This document shows, piece by piece, positions 8,079 through 16,039 of a stretch of DNA of 64,000 nucleotides. The position numbers were made by a program, and so were the translations under genes. The stretch is from NCBI RefSeq assembly GCF_004197395.1, contig NZ_SELS01000006.1, forward strand, positions 186,001 to 250,000, given 5' to 3'. Under the pieces are notes generated by a model. The model was given only the letters and a program-made list of their open reading frames with translations. It was not told where the DNA came from and did not search any database. The stretch comes from Paraburkholderia sp. UYCP14C. GTDB taxonomy: Bacteria > Pseudomonadota > Gammaproteobacteria > Burkholderiales > Burkholderiaceae. The first letter of the stretch is position 1, and each line of letters begins with the position of its first letter.

Positions 8079-9041
8079 TCATTGGAACGGCACGTAGACC
8101 TGCAGCCAGACCCGATTTCCCTCCGGCCGGTTGCGGACCAGCATTTCGCGCTGGTACTTGAGTGCCACAGAGAACTTCCGGTTGCCGTACGCAATGGAGG
8201 GGCCGACCGCAAATGCCTGCCCGCGGTTGCCATTGCCATTGACTGACTGCCCGTGCTGCGTATCGTCCGTGACCTGTTTGTAGAAGTAGCCGCTCACCCC
8301 GAGCTGCCACATTGGCGTGAAGCGATACCCCGCGCTGTAGTCGACGATAAATTCATTCCCGGAGTGATAGTCGGTTGCGTGATTGACGGAATTCACGCTG
8401 TACAGTGCCCGCGCACTGAATTCGATTTTCGGTGTCGGCAACCATGTAACGGCGTAATTCGGCTGCATCGAATAGTAGTTGCGACCTGGATTCACTAGCC
8501 GGCCTGGGTCGTAACTGCCTGTCGGAAGAAAGAATTCAAGGCCTGCCACCTGATGGAGATTGCCGACATGCCACCCGAGGAACAACGGCCCAACGGTCAT
8601 ATCGGACAGACCCGTCGCGTGGCCACTCTTGTAGACCGAACCTTTTGGCGTTAATGCGTCGAAGTGCATATCGAGATTCACGAATGGTATGTTGGTCCGT
8701 GACTCGAGCGTAGCGCCGAACAATGTCACGTCTCGCCAGACATGCGACAAGCGGAATGCCGCAGCCTGTGCATGAAGTGAAAAATTCGATACGCTGCTTG
8801 ACGGGTCACCATTGTTTCCTTCGAAAGTCGTCGCTTCGTAATCCTGCAGGTAAACATAAATGTGGTTACCAGGCGCGGGCTGAATGCCCGGAAGCAACGT
8901 GTTCACGCCGACGGGATAATTGGTCCCGCCTCCTTCCGTCGCATGGACGGCATCCACCCAGCAGCATGATGTAACCGCGCCGCTCGCTATAAGCGGGATG
9001 CCGACACAGCGACGGAATCCGCGAGACTCGAAAAAAGGCAT
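8079..9041 (-). CDS. Outer-membrane MetA-pathway/SphA-like protein (transport of aromatic compound)
   Basis: 320 aa. An N-terminal signal-like segment (about residues 1-35, with a hydrophobic stretch GIPLIASGAV) precedes a mature part starting near TEGGGTNYPVGVNTLLPG, a typical opening of the MetA-pathway-of-phenol-degradation family. Alternating hydrophobic strands and aromatic girdles (for example IEFSARALYSVN, KFSVALKYQREML) and a C-terminal aromatic residue (VYVPFQ) fit an outer-membrane beta-barrel. Such proteins sit in phenol and hydrocarbon degradation clusters and probably pass the substrate across the outer membrane. It has the same strand as the degradation operon but is separated from it by 363 bp and has its own operator-like copy upstream. 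Confidence 0.75.
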   Translation of the reverse strand: MPFFESRGFRRCVGIPLIASGAVTSCCWVDAVHATEGGGTNYPVGVNTLLPGIQPAPGNHIYVYLQDYEATTFEGNNGDPSSSVSNFSLHAQAAAFRLSHVWRDVTLFGATLESRTNIPFVNLDMHFDALTPKGSVYKSGHATGLSDMTVGPLFLGWHVGNLHQVAGLEFFLPTGSYDPGRLVNPGRNYYSMQPNYAVTWLPTPKIEFSARALYSVNSVNHATDYHSGNEFIVDYSAGYRFTPMWQLGVSGYFYKQVTDDTQHGQSVNGNGNRGQAFAVGPSIAYGNRKFSVALKYQREMLVRNRPEGNRVWLQVYVPFQ

Positions 9042-10046
9042 ACCTTCCCCTTCGCGCCCGGCGGGAACGCACGGCGCCGTTGGTGTATCTCACTGGTTGG
9101 ACTGAAAATGAAGTGCCCTAAAGAAAGCGTGCGTATCGCCCGTCAGCCGGAAAGTCCAAAACGGCGTGTACGCTTTCTCTAACGAGAGGCACTAGATTGC
9201 GCCTGAAAGACGCGGTGGGATTCGGTTCCCGTGGCCGGAGATCTGGCAATCGGGTGGAGGCAGCGCATCGGGGAGACACTGTTCACCTGTCGGGAGGTTT
9301 GTGCGGCGGTTACTCGCCGCAGTCTCGACTGCACCTGAATGTCGACGTGAAGCGCAGAACAACGCGTACTCGTGCTTGAGTCCGCGGGGCGGCTTTTGTC
9401 GTGATAGTTTGGCGTAGGACATTTCACTTCTCCCGGTATCGGACAGACCAACTACCCGCCCGCAATGGAGAAGGCTCGGGATTTGGCAGGGGCACCGTGT
9501 ATTCCGAACCGTCGCTGTTGGACTACATTAGGGCCGCCAAATTAATCGCTCTATAGACGCGACGTCATAGACACTATTCCATCGCGGAATGGAGCCGACC
9601 TGGATTTGGACCGGAGTGACGTGGCCGGCGCTCTCTTTACCGCTCGACATTTCAGTGGCGCAATCCGCACGAGGACGCAGCAATGCGGTGCATGACCCAA
9701 TTTCGGCTTTGCGGGTTTTCACGTGTGGTTGGTTCGGGCAGCGAGTTGGTGAAATCGGTCGGCAGCGGGAACAGGTTGGTAACGTCGTGGTCGATCGTGC
9801 GTCAGATGGTCATCTGCGCGTGGGGCTCGCACAAAGCCGTGTCGACCCGCGCGCCTGATGTGCTGCACCTCCTTCGCACCATCAGCATGGACTGGAAGCT
9901 ATTTCATCCCGGTATGAACCTGGACGCCAGCCCAAAGCACCCGCTCTACATCGCCGCCAGCGCGCGGCCCAACTCTTTCTGATTCAAAGCGTGACCGGGG
10001 CAGCACCGCGAGTCATCAAGGTCAGCCGCAACACATGAGGTGTCAG
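9042..10046 (+). other. About 1 kb without a clear intact gene; island debris
   Basis: Holds the second operator repeat (9548-9590). A plus-strand open stretch ending at 9982 finishes with a plausible protein tail (DVLHLLRTISMDWKLFHPG, then a short run to the stop), but the upstream frame is not convincing; it may be the 3' end of a decayed gene. Nothing else recognised. Composition suggests mobile-element residue next to the integrase. Confidence 0.45.
9548..9590 (-). repeat. Repeat copy 2 with perfect IclR-like operator
   Basis: Same 43-bp unit as 7948-7990, ending in the perfect palindrome ATTCC-ATCGC-GGAAT (9576-9590). On the minus strand the palindrome precedes a shared GTGTCTATGACG stretch. 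It is about 510 bp upstream of the outer-membrane protein gene start at 9041, so it may mark the promoter of that gene or of a gene since lost. Confidence 0.5.
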
Positions 10047-10451
10047 ATGAGTGCGGCTTTTCTGTTGATGGCGCAATACGACTCGGCGGCGGTTATCCCG
10101 ATCGTTGTCGTCTGCCGCGACTACTTCGCGTCGCTCAAAGTGCCGACTCTGCTGCGCAAGATCTCGGCCAGGGAGATTGCGCTGCCTCTCGTGCGCATGG
10201 AGACGTCGCAGAAAGGTGCGAAAGGTGTTCACCTGACAGATCTCGCCGGGTACATCGACAAGCGCCGGAACGCGGCTATCAAGGAGTGCAATCAGCTCGC
10301 CGGCGTCGTCTGCAGTGGTGCAATCACGTCGAACCACTTCTATCCCTCCATGCAATCGCCACGCACTTTCATGTGCGTGTACCGTTTCACCGATGACCAC
10401 GACCTATGGCCCGGCACGGCTGCGACATGCGGTATCGTCCAGCCGAGTTAG
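10047..10451 (+). CDS. Pyocin activator PrtN-family protein
   Basis: The first ~90 residues match the PrtN family: MSAAFLLMAQYDSAAVIPI, then VCRDYFASL, REIALPLVRMETSQK, GVHLTDLAGYIDKRRNAAI. PrtN was defined as the activator of pyocin genes; small relatives are frequent next to integrases of dusA-type islands and may regulate excision. The encoded protein is 134 aa against about 90 for PrtN. The extra ~40 residues lie antisense to the 3' end of the decayed integrase (10340-11337), so the natural stop may have been lost. The ATG at 10047 is chosen because it gives the family N-terminus. Confidence is high for the family and low for an active role. Confidence 0.75.
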   Translation: MSAAFLLMAQYDSAAVIPIVVVCRDYFASLKVPTLLRKISAREIALPLVRMETSQKGAKGVHLTDLAGYIDKRRNAAIKECNQLAGVVCSGAITSNHFYPSMQSPRTFMCVYRFTDDHDLWPGTAATCGIVQPS

Positions 10452-11337
10452 AACAGGCGCGACACACCGTGATGCCGCATGTCGTGCAGGTGCTGAGCCA
10501 AAATCTCCGGAAACTGGCACGCGCGTGCGAACGCCGCGCCAACGGCGTCGTCCGCATAGGGAAAGATCCTGCCCGACTTCGTCGGCCGCCCCTTGATGAT
10601 GGGCGTCGGGCCCGGGTGCTTCAGCTCACGCGCCAGCGCGCGGCTATGCGTCTCGTCCAGATCTTCATGCGTGATCCGGAGTATTTCGTCCATGCGGCGC
10701 GCCGGGAAGATCGCGAAGGCAGTTAGCGCCTGCATAGGTGCGCTGTTCGGCGCCGAGTGCGAATCTCGGCAAAGTGCTCGATGATTCGGTTGAGTTCGTC
10801 GAGCGTCGGACGGCGATCGCGCTGCCGTGACGTGCCCGTCGCGCCGAGCTTCTTCAGCACCGTGCGCGCATCCACGCGCTGCCGTTCGTCGAGTGGGTAG
10901 CCCCACGCCGGCCGCGCCACGTGTACGCGCGCGGCGAGGCACAACATGTCATTCTCAACCGTCTGAGGTTTGACCTTCAGGCTCTGCACGAACTGCACGT
11001 ACGTCTGGCTGACGATCCGGCTGCACTGCATCTCGCCAATCGGTGCCACCAGGTTCGCCAGTAGCACCTGCTCTTTTGCGCGCCCGATGGCGCGGCGCGG
11101 CTCCCTGACGTACCGGTCGAAGACGTCGGCCAGTGTCGGATCTTCCTTCACGGCAGACTCTAGCGCGCCAGGCTGCGCCAGCTCGCGCTCACGCTTGTGG
11201 ATCCATGACTGCGCCGCCTGGCGCCGGTCGAAAGTCTTCGGCCCGGTGTAGACGACCTTCCCGCCTGCCTTCAGACGTATCTGTGCCGGGTAGCCTATAC
11301 TCTTGTCTTTGCGCTCCCGCGCCGAGATTGTTCCCCT
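10340..11337 (-). pseudogene. Decayed dusA-associated tyrosine recombinase (integrase)
   Basis: Reconstructed across three lesions. The N-terminal part reads GTISARERKDKSIGYPAQIR and continues through SAM-like core-binding sequence to RRPTLDELNRIIEHFAEI; the expected ATG before GTI is AGG (11335-11337). A frameshift near 10745-10765 moves the catalytic domain (ALTAFAIFPARRMDEILRI, then RPTKSGRIFPY, then HDMRHHGVSRLF) to another frame. A TAA at the 10448 end interrupts RLF-x-LGW, where relatives have Glu (GAA to TAA is a single change). After it the frame continues with GHRSW and KRYTHMK, which contain the last His/Arg box and the nucleophile Tyr, to a stop at 10340. The gene ends 140 bp from dusA. 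It is clearly non-functional unless rescued. Confidence 0.85.
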
Positions 11338-11476
11338 CGCCTCCCCGGTGCTACAGACCAGAAGTCGGTGCTACACCGTAGCACTTGACCGGAAACACCC
11401 GGAAATCGCACAGAAACCGCGTGCAATCACGCCACACCGAAACACCCGCCAAGCTCAGTGCTGGCGCCGAAACCCA

Positions 11477-12466
11477 ATGAATTCAAGCCCTCGCCGAATT
11501 TCTGTAGCGCCCATGATGGATTGGACCGATCGTCATTGCCGCTCGCTGCATCGGATGATTTCGCGCCATACGTGGCTTTACACGGAAATGGTGACGACCG
11601 GTGCGCTGCTGCACGGCGACGTGCCGCGTCATCTCGCGTTCACGCCCGACGAAGCGCCGGTCGCGCTGCAACTCGGCGGCAGCGAGCCCGACGATCTCGC
11701 GCGCTCGGCCAAGCTCGGCGAGCAATGGGGCTATGACGAGATCAACCTGAATTGCGGCTGCCCGTCCGAGCGCGTGCAACGCGGCGCGTTCGGCGCGTGC
11801 CTGATGAACGAGCCGCAACTCGTCGCCGATTGCGTGAAGGCGATGCGCGACGTCGTATCGGTGCCGGTCACGGTCAAGCACCGCATCGGCGTCGATACGG
11901 TCGAGGAATACGGCTTCGTTCGCGATTTCGTCGGCACGATCGCCGAAGCCGGCTGCGAGGTCTTTATCGTTCATGCGCGCAACGCGATCCTGAAGGGCTT
12001 GAGCCCAAAGGAAAACCGCGAGATTCCGCCGCTCAAGTACGACTACGCGTATCAGCTGAAGCGCGATTTTCCGCAGTTGGAGATCATCATCAATGGCGGC
12101 ATCAAGACGCTCGACGAGGTCGACACGCATCTTCAGCACGTCGACGGCGTGATGCTCGGGCGCGAGGCGTATCACAACCCCTATGTGCTCGCCGATGTCG
12201 ACGCGCGCTTCTACGGCTCCGCGCAGGCGCCGCTGACGCGCGAGCAGGTCGAAGCCAAACTGATCGAGTATTGCGCGGCCGAAATGGCGCGCGGCACCTA
12301 TCTCGGCGCGATCACGCGCCATGCGCTCGGGCTGTATCGCGGCGAAGCGGGTGCGCGTGGCTGGCGTCGAGTTTTGTCCGACAGCAAGCGGCTCGCGGCC
12401 CGCGATCTGACCATCTTCGACGAGGCAAGGCAGCATCTGCGCGAGCCCATCGATATTTTTGAATAA
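11477..12466 (+). CDS. dusA: tRNA-dihydrouridine(20/20a) synthase DusA
   Basis: FMN-dependent enzyme that reduces U20/U20a of tRNA to dihydrouridine. 329 aa with the family N-terminus SVAPMMDWTDRHCR, the catalytic Cys in NLNCGCPS, FMN-binding VKHRIG, INGGIK and MLGREAYHNP. The start ATG at 11477 gives MNSSPRRISVAPMMDW, matching family length; an open upstream extension in frame is not conserved protein. The 5' end of dusA is a recognised integration site for a group of tyrosine recombinases, and the broken integrase lies immediately upstream, so the present dusA leader (11338-11476) was probably delivered by the island. Confidence 0.93.
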   Translation: MNSSPRRISVAPMMDWTDRHCRSLHRMISRHTWLYTEMVTTGALLHGDVPRHLAFTPDEAPVALQLGGSEPDDLARSAKLGEQWGYDEINLNCGCPSERVQRGAFGACLMNEPQLVADCVKAMRDVVSVPVTVKHRIGVDTVEEYGFVRDFVGTIAEAGCEVFIVHARNAILKGLSPKENREIPPLKYDYAYQLKRDFPQLEIIINGGIKTLDEVDTHLQHVDGVMLGREAYHNPYVLADVDARFYGSAQAPLTREQVEAKLIEYCAAEMARGTYLGAITRHALGLYRGEAGARGWRRVLSDSKRLAARDLTIFDEARQHLREPIDIFE

Positions 12467-12471
12467 AGGAC

Positions 12472-12500
12472 TAGGCAAACCCGAATCTAGTCCCTATAAT
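12472..12500 (+). promoter_or_regulatory. Sigma70-type promoter for tRNA-His
   Basis: A perfect TATAAT at 12495-12500 is preceded, at 17-bp spacing, by TAGGCA (four of six matches to TTGACA) at 12472-12477. It lies about 55 bp before the tRNA. Confidence 0.6.
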
Positions 12501-12554
12501 CTCGTTTCTTCGTCGGCGAGACAGGTTTTTGAAGCAAGTCAAGCAGATGTTAAT

Positions 12555-12631
12555 GGTGGCTGTAGCTCAGTTGGTAGAGTCCAGGATTGTGATTCCTGTC
12601 GTCGTGGGTTCGAGTCCCATCAGCCACCCCA
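12555..12631 (+). tRNA. tRNA-His (anticodon GTG)
   Basis: 77 nt cloverleaf with the extra 5' G (G-1) opposite C73 that marks tRNA-His, acceptor stem GTGGCTG/CAGCCAC, D-loop AGCTCAGTTGGTAGAG, anticodon loop ATTGTGAT with GTG, T-arm GGGTTCGAGTCCC and an encoded CCA. The 3' 45 bases reappear in degraded form at 13741-13784. Confidence 0.97.
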
Positions 12632-12647
12632 GAGAATTCAAGCACCT

Positions 12648-12676
12648 AGCCCAGTCCTCACGACTGGGCTTTTTGC
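12648..12676 (+). terminator. Rho-independent terminator after tRNA-His
   Basis: Stem AGCCCAGTC / GACTGGGCT with loop CTCAC followed by a T run (TTTTTGC). Confidence 0.85.
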
Positions 12677-13137
12677 TTTCTGGCGCTCGTGTAGGCGCCA
12701 CGTAGGGAATTCCGGCGCGCCGCGTGCGGAAGCTGCGACCGGGGAGATTCCTAGATTCTCCGGCCGCTCCGCTAACGCGTGGCGCTATTTCGCTCCGCTC
12801 GGCGCCAGGCATCTGAAATCCACCTCGCCGGCCGAAATCTTGCCAAATCCACCGTTCCTGGAATCGCGCGCGTACTGCCAGCGCGGGTCAATCAAGCCAC
12901 GATAGTCCGTCTTCGATGCGCACCACGTCGCAACGATGCGCGGCAGCTTAAACGCGAGGCGTGCGCGCGCCCAACGATTAGCCGCTCGCAATTTGATGAG
13001 CGATGCGCTTGGACGCTCGCCGGACGCCAAAACGGCCGTGATCTGCCGTCAGCGCACCGACTCGTCACGGGCACTCATATGGTGACGCCAGCGATGCCAC
13101 CTCGGCGAAATACCACCTGTTTCGCGCGAGCAGCCTG
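12677..13137 (+). other. Segment between tRNA-His terminator and ORF at 13138
   Basis: 461 bp. I see no convincing gene; short open frames on both strands look like chance frames in GC-rich DNA. It forms the left part of the segment bounded by the tRNA-His 3' end and its decayed copy. Confidence 0.5.
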
Positions 13138-13647
13138 ATGCTGCCTGACACCTGTATCGAATGTGCCGAACATACGCTCAAGTGCGTTCATGCAAACGCG
13201 CACTCCGGGGCGCGCATTGACGATGGCATCGGCGCGCGCGTCTTGATGTCCATCGGCGGCACCTCGGCAGACATCGACGTTGATGACATGAACCAGATCG
13301 CCTTCGACGCCTTTCCCCCCCACCGCATAAACAACGCTGTAGACGCCACCCGGGAGGGCTTCGAGCCAGGAGATGGAATGGCTCTCGTGTACTCGCTCAA
13401 CCCGAACCGACGCGGAACCCAATGGACCGTCCATGCCGTGGCGGTGTTGCTGAAGTCCACCTCCGTCTGGGACCGCTTCATTGTGGTGACCGAGATGTTC
13501 GCGGCCGACGACGGAAGCGATGTGGAGATGAAGAATGACTGGTCCCTGTCGTGTTACCTGGACGCGCAGGACTTCGAAGACAACTTCTCCCAGATCATGA
13601 AGCCGACGAAGTATCCGTTGTGGAAACTCAGCGCAGTACCTCGCTGA
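13138..13647 (+). CDS. Hypothetical protein, possibly a toxin- or effector-type domain
   Basis: 169 aa, not recognised with certainty. The C-terminal two thirds look like a real folded protein: PGDGMALVYSLNPNRRGTQW, then TVHAVAVLLKS, then DRFIVVTEMFAADDGSD and DAQDFEDNFSQIM. The pattern of a His-containing strand (HAVAVLL) followed by a VVTEMFA strand and a F-x-x-x-F/W helix resembles domains found in Burkholderia secreted or polymorphic-toxin proteins; that resemblance is an impression from memory, not a search result. No good ribosome-binding site precedes the ATG. The gene lies inside the short segment between tRNA-His and the decayed copy of its 3' end, so it may be cargo of a small or remnant element. 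A same-region minus-strand open frame (13075-13719) seems a shadow. Confidence 0.45.
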   Translation: MLPDTCIECAEHTLKCVHANAHSGARIDDGIGARVLMSIGGTSADIDVDDMNQIAFDAFPPHRINNAVDATREGFEPGDGMALVYSLNPNRRGTQWTVHAVAVLLKSTSVWDRFIVVTEMFAADDGSDVEMKNDWSLSCYLDAQDFEDNFSQIMKPTKYPLWKLSAVPR

Positions 13648-13740
13648 CCCTGCCGCCGAACCGACGTCGATAAATACCGTCGCCCGCAGCCCGGACGAGT
13701 AACCGGCGCGCGCACCCATCCCTGAACTTATGCGCAGCGA

Positions 13741-13784
13741 GTCGTGGATTCGACTCCCATGAGCCGCCCAAAGAATTCAAGCAA
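13741..13784 (+). repeat. Degenerate direct repeat of the tRNA-His 3' end (possible att site)
   Basis: Compares with 12601-12645: 22 of the first 26 bases agree (GTCGTGG-TTCGA-TCCCAT-AGCC pattern) and AGAATTCAAGCA after the CCA region is identical. The 5' half of a tRNA is absent, so this is a 3' fragment, as left by integration into tRNA-His. Divergence suggests an old event. Confidence 0.6.
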
Positions 13785-13820
13785 ACGGCGTTGTGAGCAA
13801 TCACGACGCCGTTTCAGTTT
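13783..13820 (+). terminator. Hairpin following the tRNA-His 3' fragment
   Basis: Stem AAACGGCGT-T-GTGA / TCAC-G-ACGCCGTTT followed by CAGTTTTGC. It parallels the terminator that follows the intact tRNA-His, in a different sequence. Confidence 0.6.
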
Positions 13821-14122
13821 TGCTGGCGGTCTTCTGCACTTTCCAGAACGTTTTTGCAATTTTCCGCCCTCACCCCGTCCCTTCCCGCCTTCCCCGGCGC
13901 CTCAAAAATTGCTTGGTCAACAGGGCCGGATCACCGGCCTGCCTTGCCACGCTTACGTCTGACCGATTGTTTCTCGATCGGGAACAGTAATTTCAGATTA
14001 TCGATACAAATTTTCGATAGTAGGGGTATACACTGCCTTCCATCGAAGTTGCAGACACCTGGGTTCACTGGCTCCTGCAACATCTTCCTGAAATGCAGTC
14101 GAAACGTTATCGGAGTCCTACC

Positions 14123-14392
14123 ATGAAGACCAAGTTCATCGCCGCCCTGCTGGTTGCCGCTTCGGCCTCGATCGCCGCTCCCGCTTTCGCAAGCGGCTAC
14201 GGTCCGGCACCGTACTATCGTCCGGCGGTTGGCGCACCGGCTTCGCAACAAGGTCAGAGCGCGCAGACCGTCGCTGCCGAACAAGCCAACACGCAATCGA
14301 ACGCGTACGGCGGCGTGAAGAGCGTGTCGACGCAATCGGGCACGCGTAGCGAACCCACGACGGGTCCGCAATCGGTGTTCTTCGGCCACTAA
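14123..14392 (+). CDS. Small secreted alanine-rich protein
   Basis: 89 aa. A clear Sec signal peptide ([20 protein letters not shown] with cleavage near AFA-SG) precedes a ~65-residue mature part rich in Ala, Gln, Ser and Gly without Cys or transmembrane segments. Burkholderia genomes encode many short exported proteins of this style; I do not recognise a named domain. Start ATG at 14123 gives the signal peptide directly. Monocistronic, followed by a strong hairpin. Probably periplasmic; function unknown. Confidence 0.7.
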   Translation: MKTKFIAALLVAASASIAAPAFASGYGPAPYYRPAVGAPASQQGQSAQTVAAEQANTQSNAYGGVKSVSTQSGTRSEPTTGPQSVFFGH

Positions 14393-14440
14393 GCCGCCAG
14401 CAGAACTGTCCGATCCGCTGCCTCTGAAGGCAGCGATCAA

Positions 14441-14482
14441 ACTGGGCGCCGCGCATGCAGTATCGATGCCGGCGCCCAGCTG
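14441..14482 (+). terminator. Hairpin after the secreted-protein gene
   Basis: Stem CTGGGCGCCG / CGGCGCCCAG around an 18-base loop, about 50 bp after the stop. No long T run follows, so termination efficiency is uncertain. Confidence 0.45.
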
Positions 14483-14618
14483 CGTTTACGTCGGCTGTAC
14501 TGCGTCTGACACCCTGTCCGCGCAGCCATACGTTTGCTGCCTCCTTCTGTCGCGAGCCTGCCGCAACTTTGTCCGGTTCGCGTGGTGTCCCGTTCCGCCG
14601 CGACGCGCCGGGTCACCT

Positions 14619-14861
14619 CTAACTCGCCAGCCCCGCGTCGATCAATTCGCGCGCCGCGCGCAAAGCCGCCTCCGCGGCCGCATGCTCGGTGGACCACAAG
14701 CTATCGATATGCACGAGCTGCCAGTCGACCACCGTCGAATCGTCACGTAACACCCGGAAATGCGCCTTGACCCCGGTCAGCACCTGTTCGACCGCGACTT
14801 CGATGTCGTAGTCGCCATAGCGCGCCTGGTAGTCGCCCATGTCGACGCCCTTCGGCTCCAT
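14619..14861 (-). CDS. Hypothetical protein
   Basis: 80 aa, acidic, no signal peptide or membrane segment; likely cytoplasmic. It reads MEPKGVDMGDYQARYGDYDI and then a mixed alpha/beta sequence containing TGVKAHFRVLRDD and a C-terminal Ala-rich helix (AAAEAALRAARELIDAG). The start at 14861 has GGAGG five bases upstream; an in-frame ATG 33 bp further upstream lacks this. I do not recognise a family and infer no function. It is followed downstream on the plus side by the 14123 secreted-protein gene, convergent to it. Confidence 0.6.
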   Translation of the reverse strand: MEPKGVDMGDYQARYGDYDIEVAVEQVLTGVKAHFRVLRDDSTVVDWQLVHIDSLWSTEHAAAEAALRAARELIDAGLAS

Positions 14862-15008
14862 GCTCGCCTCCGTCGAATGCCTGATTGCGGGCAAGCGAAC
14901 GCGCGCATCCAGCGGGCCTCGCGATGACCAGGCACCTGCTCGCGACTTACCCGCGACGCGCCGCCTCGCTCTCGACGCCGGCCGTGCAGCCGGCCGCCGA
15001 TCAGCGGA

Positions 15009-15206
15009 TCAGTTGCAATCGCCGGACAGGTACTGCCGGCCGTTGCAGTTGATTTCGACCCCACCGCTGCCCGCTTCGGCAACGAGGTCGCATGCCAGTA
15101 ACTCCGCCACGACGGACGGCGCGACTTCGGGCGCCGTCTGTCCGACACCGACGTCGTTCAGACGCCGCAACGCTTCGACCGCTTCGGGACTCAAGGACTT
15201 CGACAT
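15009..15206 (-). CDS. Hypothetical small protein
   Basis: 65 aa, starting MSKSLSPEAVEALRRLNDVG with GGAGA upstream of the ATG at 15206 (an ATG at 15230 is also in frame). The N-terminal half is helical; the C-terminal half has GGVEINCNGRQYL and ends with a second Cys (GDCN), which may form a disulfide or metal pair. No known domain recognised. It lies 147 bp upstream of and on the same strand as the 14861-start hypothetical gene. Confidence 0.5.
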   Translation of the reverse strand: MSKSLSPEAVEALRRLNDVGVGQTAPEVAPSVVAELLACDLVAEAGSGGVEINCNGRQYLSGDCN

Positions 15207-15460
15207 GGCCGTCTCCGTCGGAATGCTCAATTCATCGTAGCAAGTTTCATCGGCCGATGCAGGTGTGCGCGCCCGATACGACCGCTGGCTGGAGCGTCGA
15301 GTCTGGGAATTGGCGTCTGGACGCGGCGTGAGTTAGCAACGGCACCGTTAGCAGCGCGATTCATCGCGCCGGCAACGGCCCCGGAACACCGCCTGCTACT
15401 AGCCAATCGTGCACACGGTCGCGTGCCTACCGATGGCGCGCGACATCGAAGGAGAACGAC

Positions 15461-15721
15461 ATGAAGCGAGACAAATGGGCCGGCTTGACGGCCACTGGCG
15501 TCGCGCTGGCGGCGCTGCTCGCGGGCGGCGCGAGCGCCGTCGCGCAAACGACACCCAGCGCACCACCGGACAGCCACCCGCCGATGGCCAAACCGCCCGA
15601 GGCGGCATCGGGTGCCGGCGGTTCGAGCAACCCGGACAACATGCCGATCAAGCGTCCGGCCAGGCCGACCAATGACCACATGTCGCACGAGCCGCCCGCA
15701 AGCGGCGCAAACGCGAAGTAG
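15461..15721 (+). CDS. Small secreted proline-rich protein
   Basis: 86 aa with a Sec signal peptide (MKRDKWAGLTATGVALAALL, cleavage near AVA-QT) and a mature domain rich in Pro, Ser, Asn and Gly (PPDSHPPMAKPPEAASGAGG). AAGGAGAACGAC precedes the ATG, a strong ribosome-binding site. There are no Cys or aromatic residues in the mature part, suggesting an intrinsically disordered periplasmic protein. Convergent with ssuF. No function can be assigned. Confidence 0.65.
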   Translation: MKRDKWAGLTATGVALAALLAGGASAVAQTTPSAPPDSHPPMAKPPEAASGAGGSSNPDNMPIKRPARPTNDHMSHEPPASGANAK

Positions 15722-15756
15722 CCGCCGCGCGCGCCGCTCGCATCAGCGGAAAGTCA

Positions 15757-15972
15757 TCAGAGCCGCGCGATCGACACCTCGGTCGACTTCACGAGCGCGA
15801 CCACTTCCGAGCCGACTTTCAGGTCGAGTTCGTCGACCGAGCGCGTCGTGATCACCGACGTGACGATGCCGAACGGCGTCTCCACGTCGACCTCGGACAC
15901 CACCGAGCCGCGGATGATTTCCTTGACCTTGCCTTTGAACTGATTGCGCACGTTGATGGCGGTAATGCTCAT
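15757..15972 (-). CDS. ssuF: Molbindin-type (TOBE/Mop domain) protein SsuF
   Basis: 71 aa, a single Mop/TOBE domain: MSITAINVRNQFKGKVKEII at the start, then SEVDVETPFGIVTSVIT and the final VGSEVVALVKSTEVSIARL strand. In Pseudomonas a molbindin-like gene of this size, ssuF, ends the ssuEADCBF operon and is needed for growth on some organosulfur sources; here the gene lies 67 bp after ssuB on the same strand, which supports the same identity. Binds molybdate-like oxyanions in related proteins; its exact role in sulfonate use is not settled. The start at 15972 gives the family N-terminus; longer in-frame extensions are not conserved-looking. Confidence 0.82.
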   Translation of the reverse strand: MSITAINVRNQFKGKVKEIIRGSVVSEVDVETPFGIVTSVITTRSVDELDLKVGSEVVALVKSTEVSIARL

Positions 15973-16039
15973 TTCAGATAACTCCACAGAAGCAGTTGAT
16001 AACGGAACGGAACGGATCGGATCGATTCGGCCGGAAAAC

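Larger units (their letters stand above)
13648..14122 (+). other. Intergenic: tRNA fragment, hairpin and leader of the 14123 gene
   Basis: Holds the tRNA-His 3' fragment (13741-13784) and its hairpin (13783-13820). The remainder (13821-14122), partly AT-rich near 13985-14030, is probably the promoter region of the secreted-protein gene at 14123; I saw no other gene. Confidence 0.5.

Noticed and set aside
13075-13719. Minus-strand open frame opposite the 13138 gene
   Set aside because: Arg- and Val-rich reverse frame; the plus frame has the better protein pattern. Left as a shadow, though both are uncertain.
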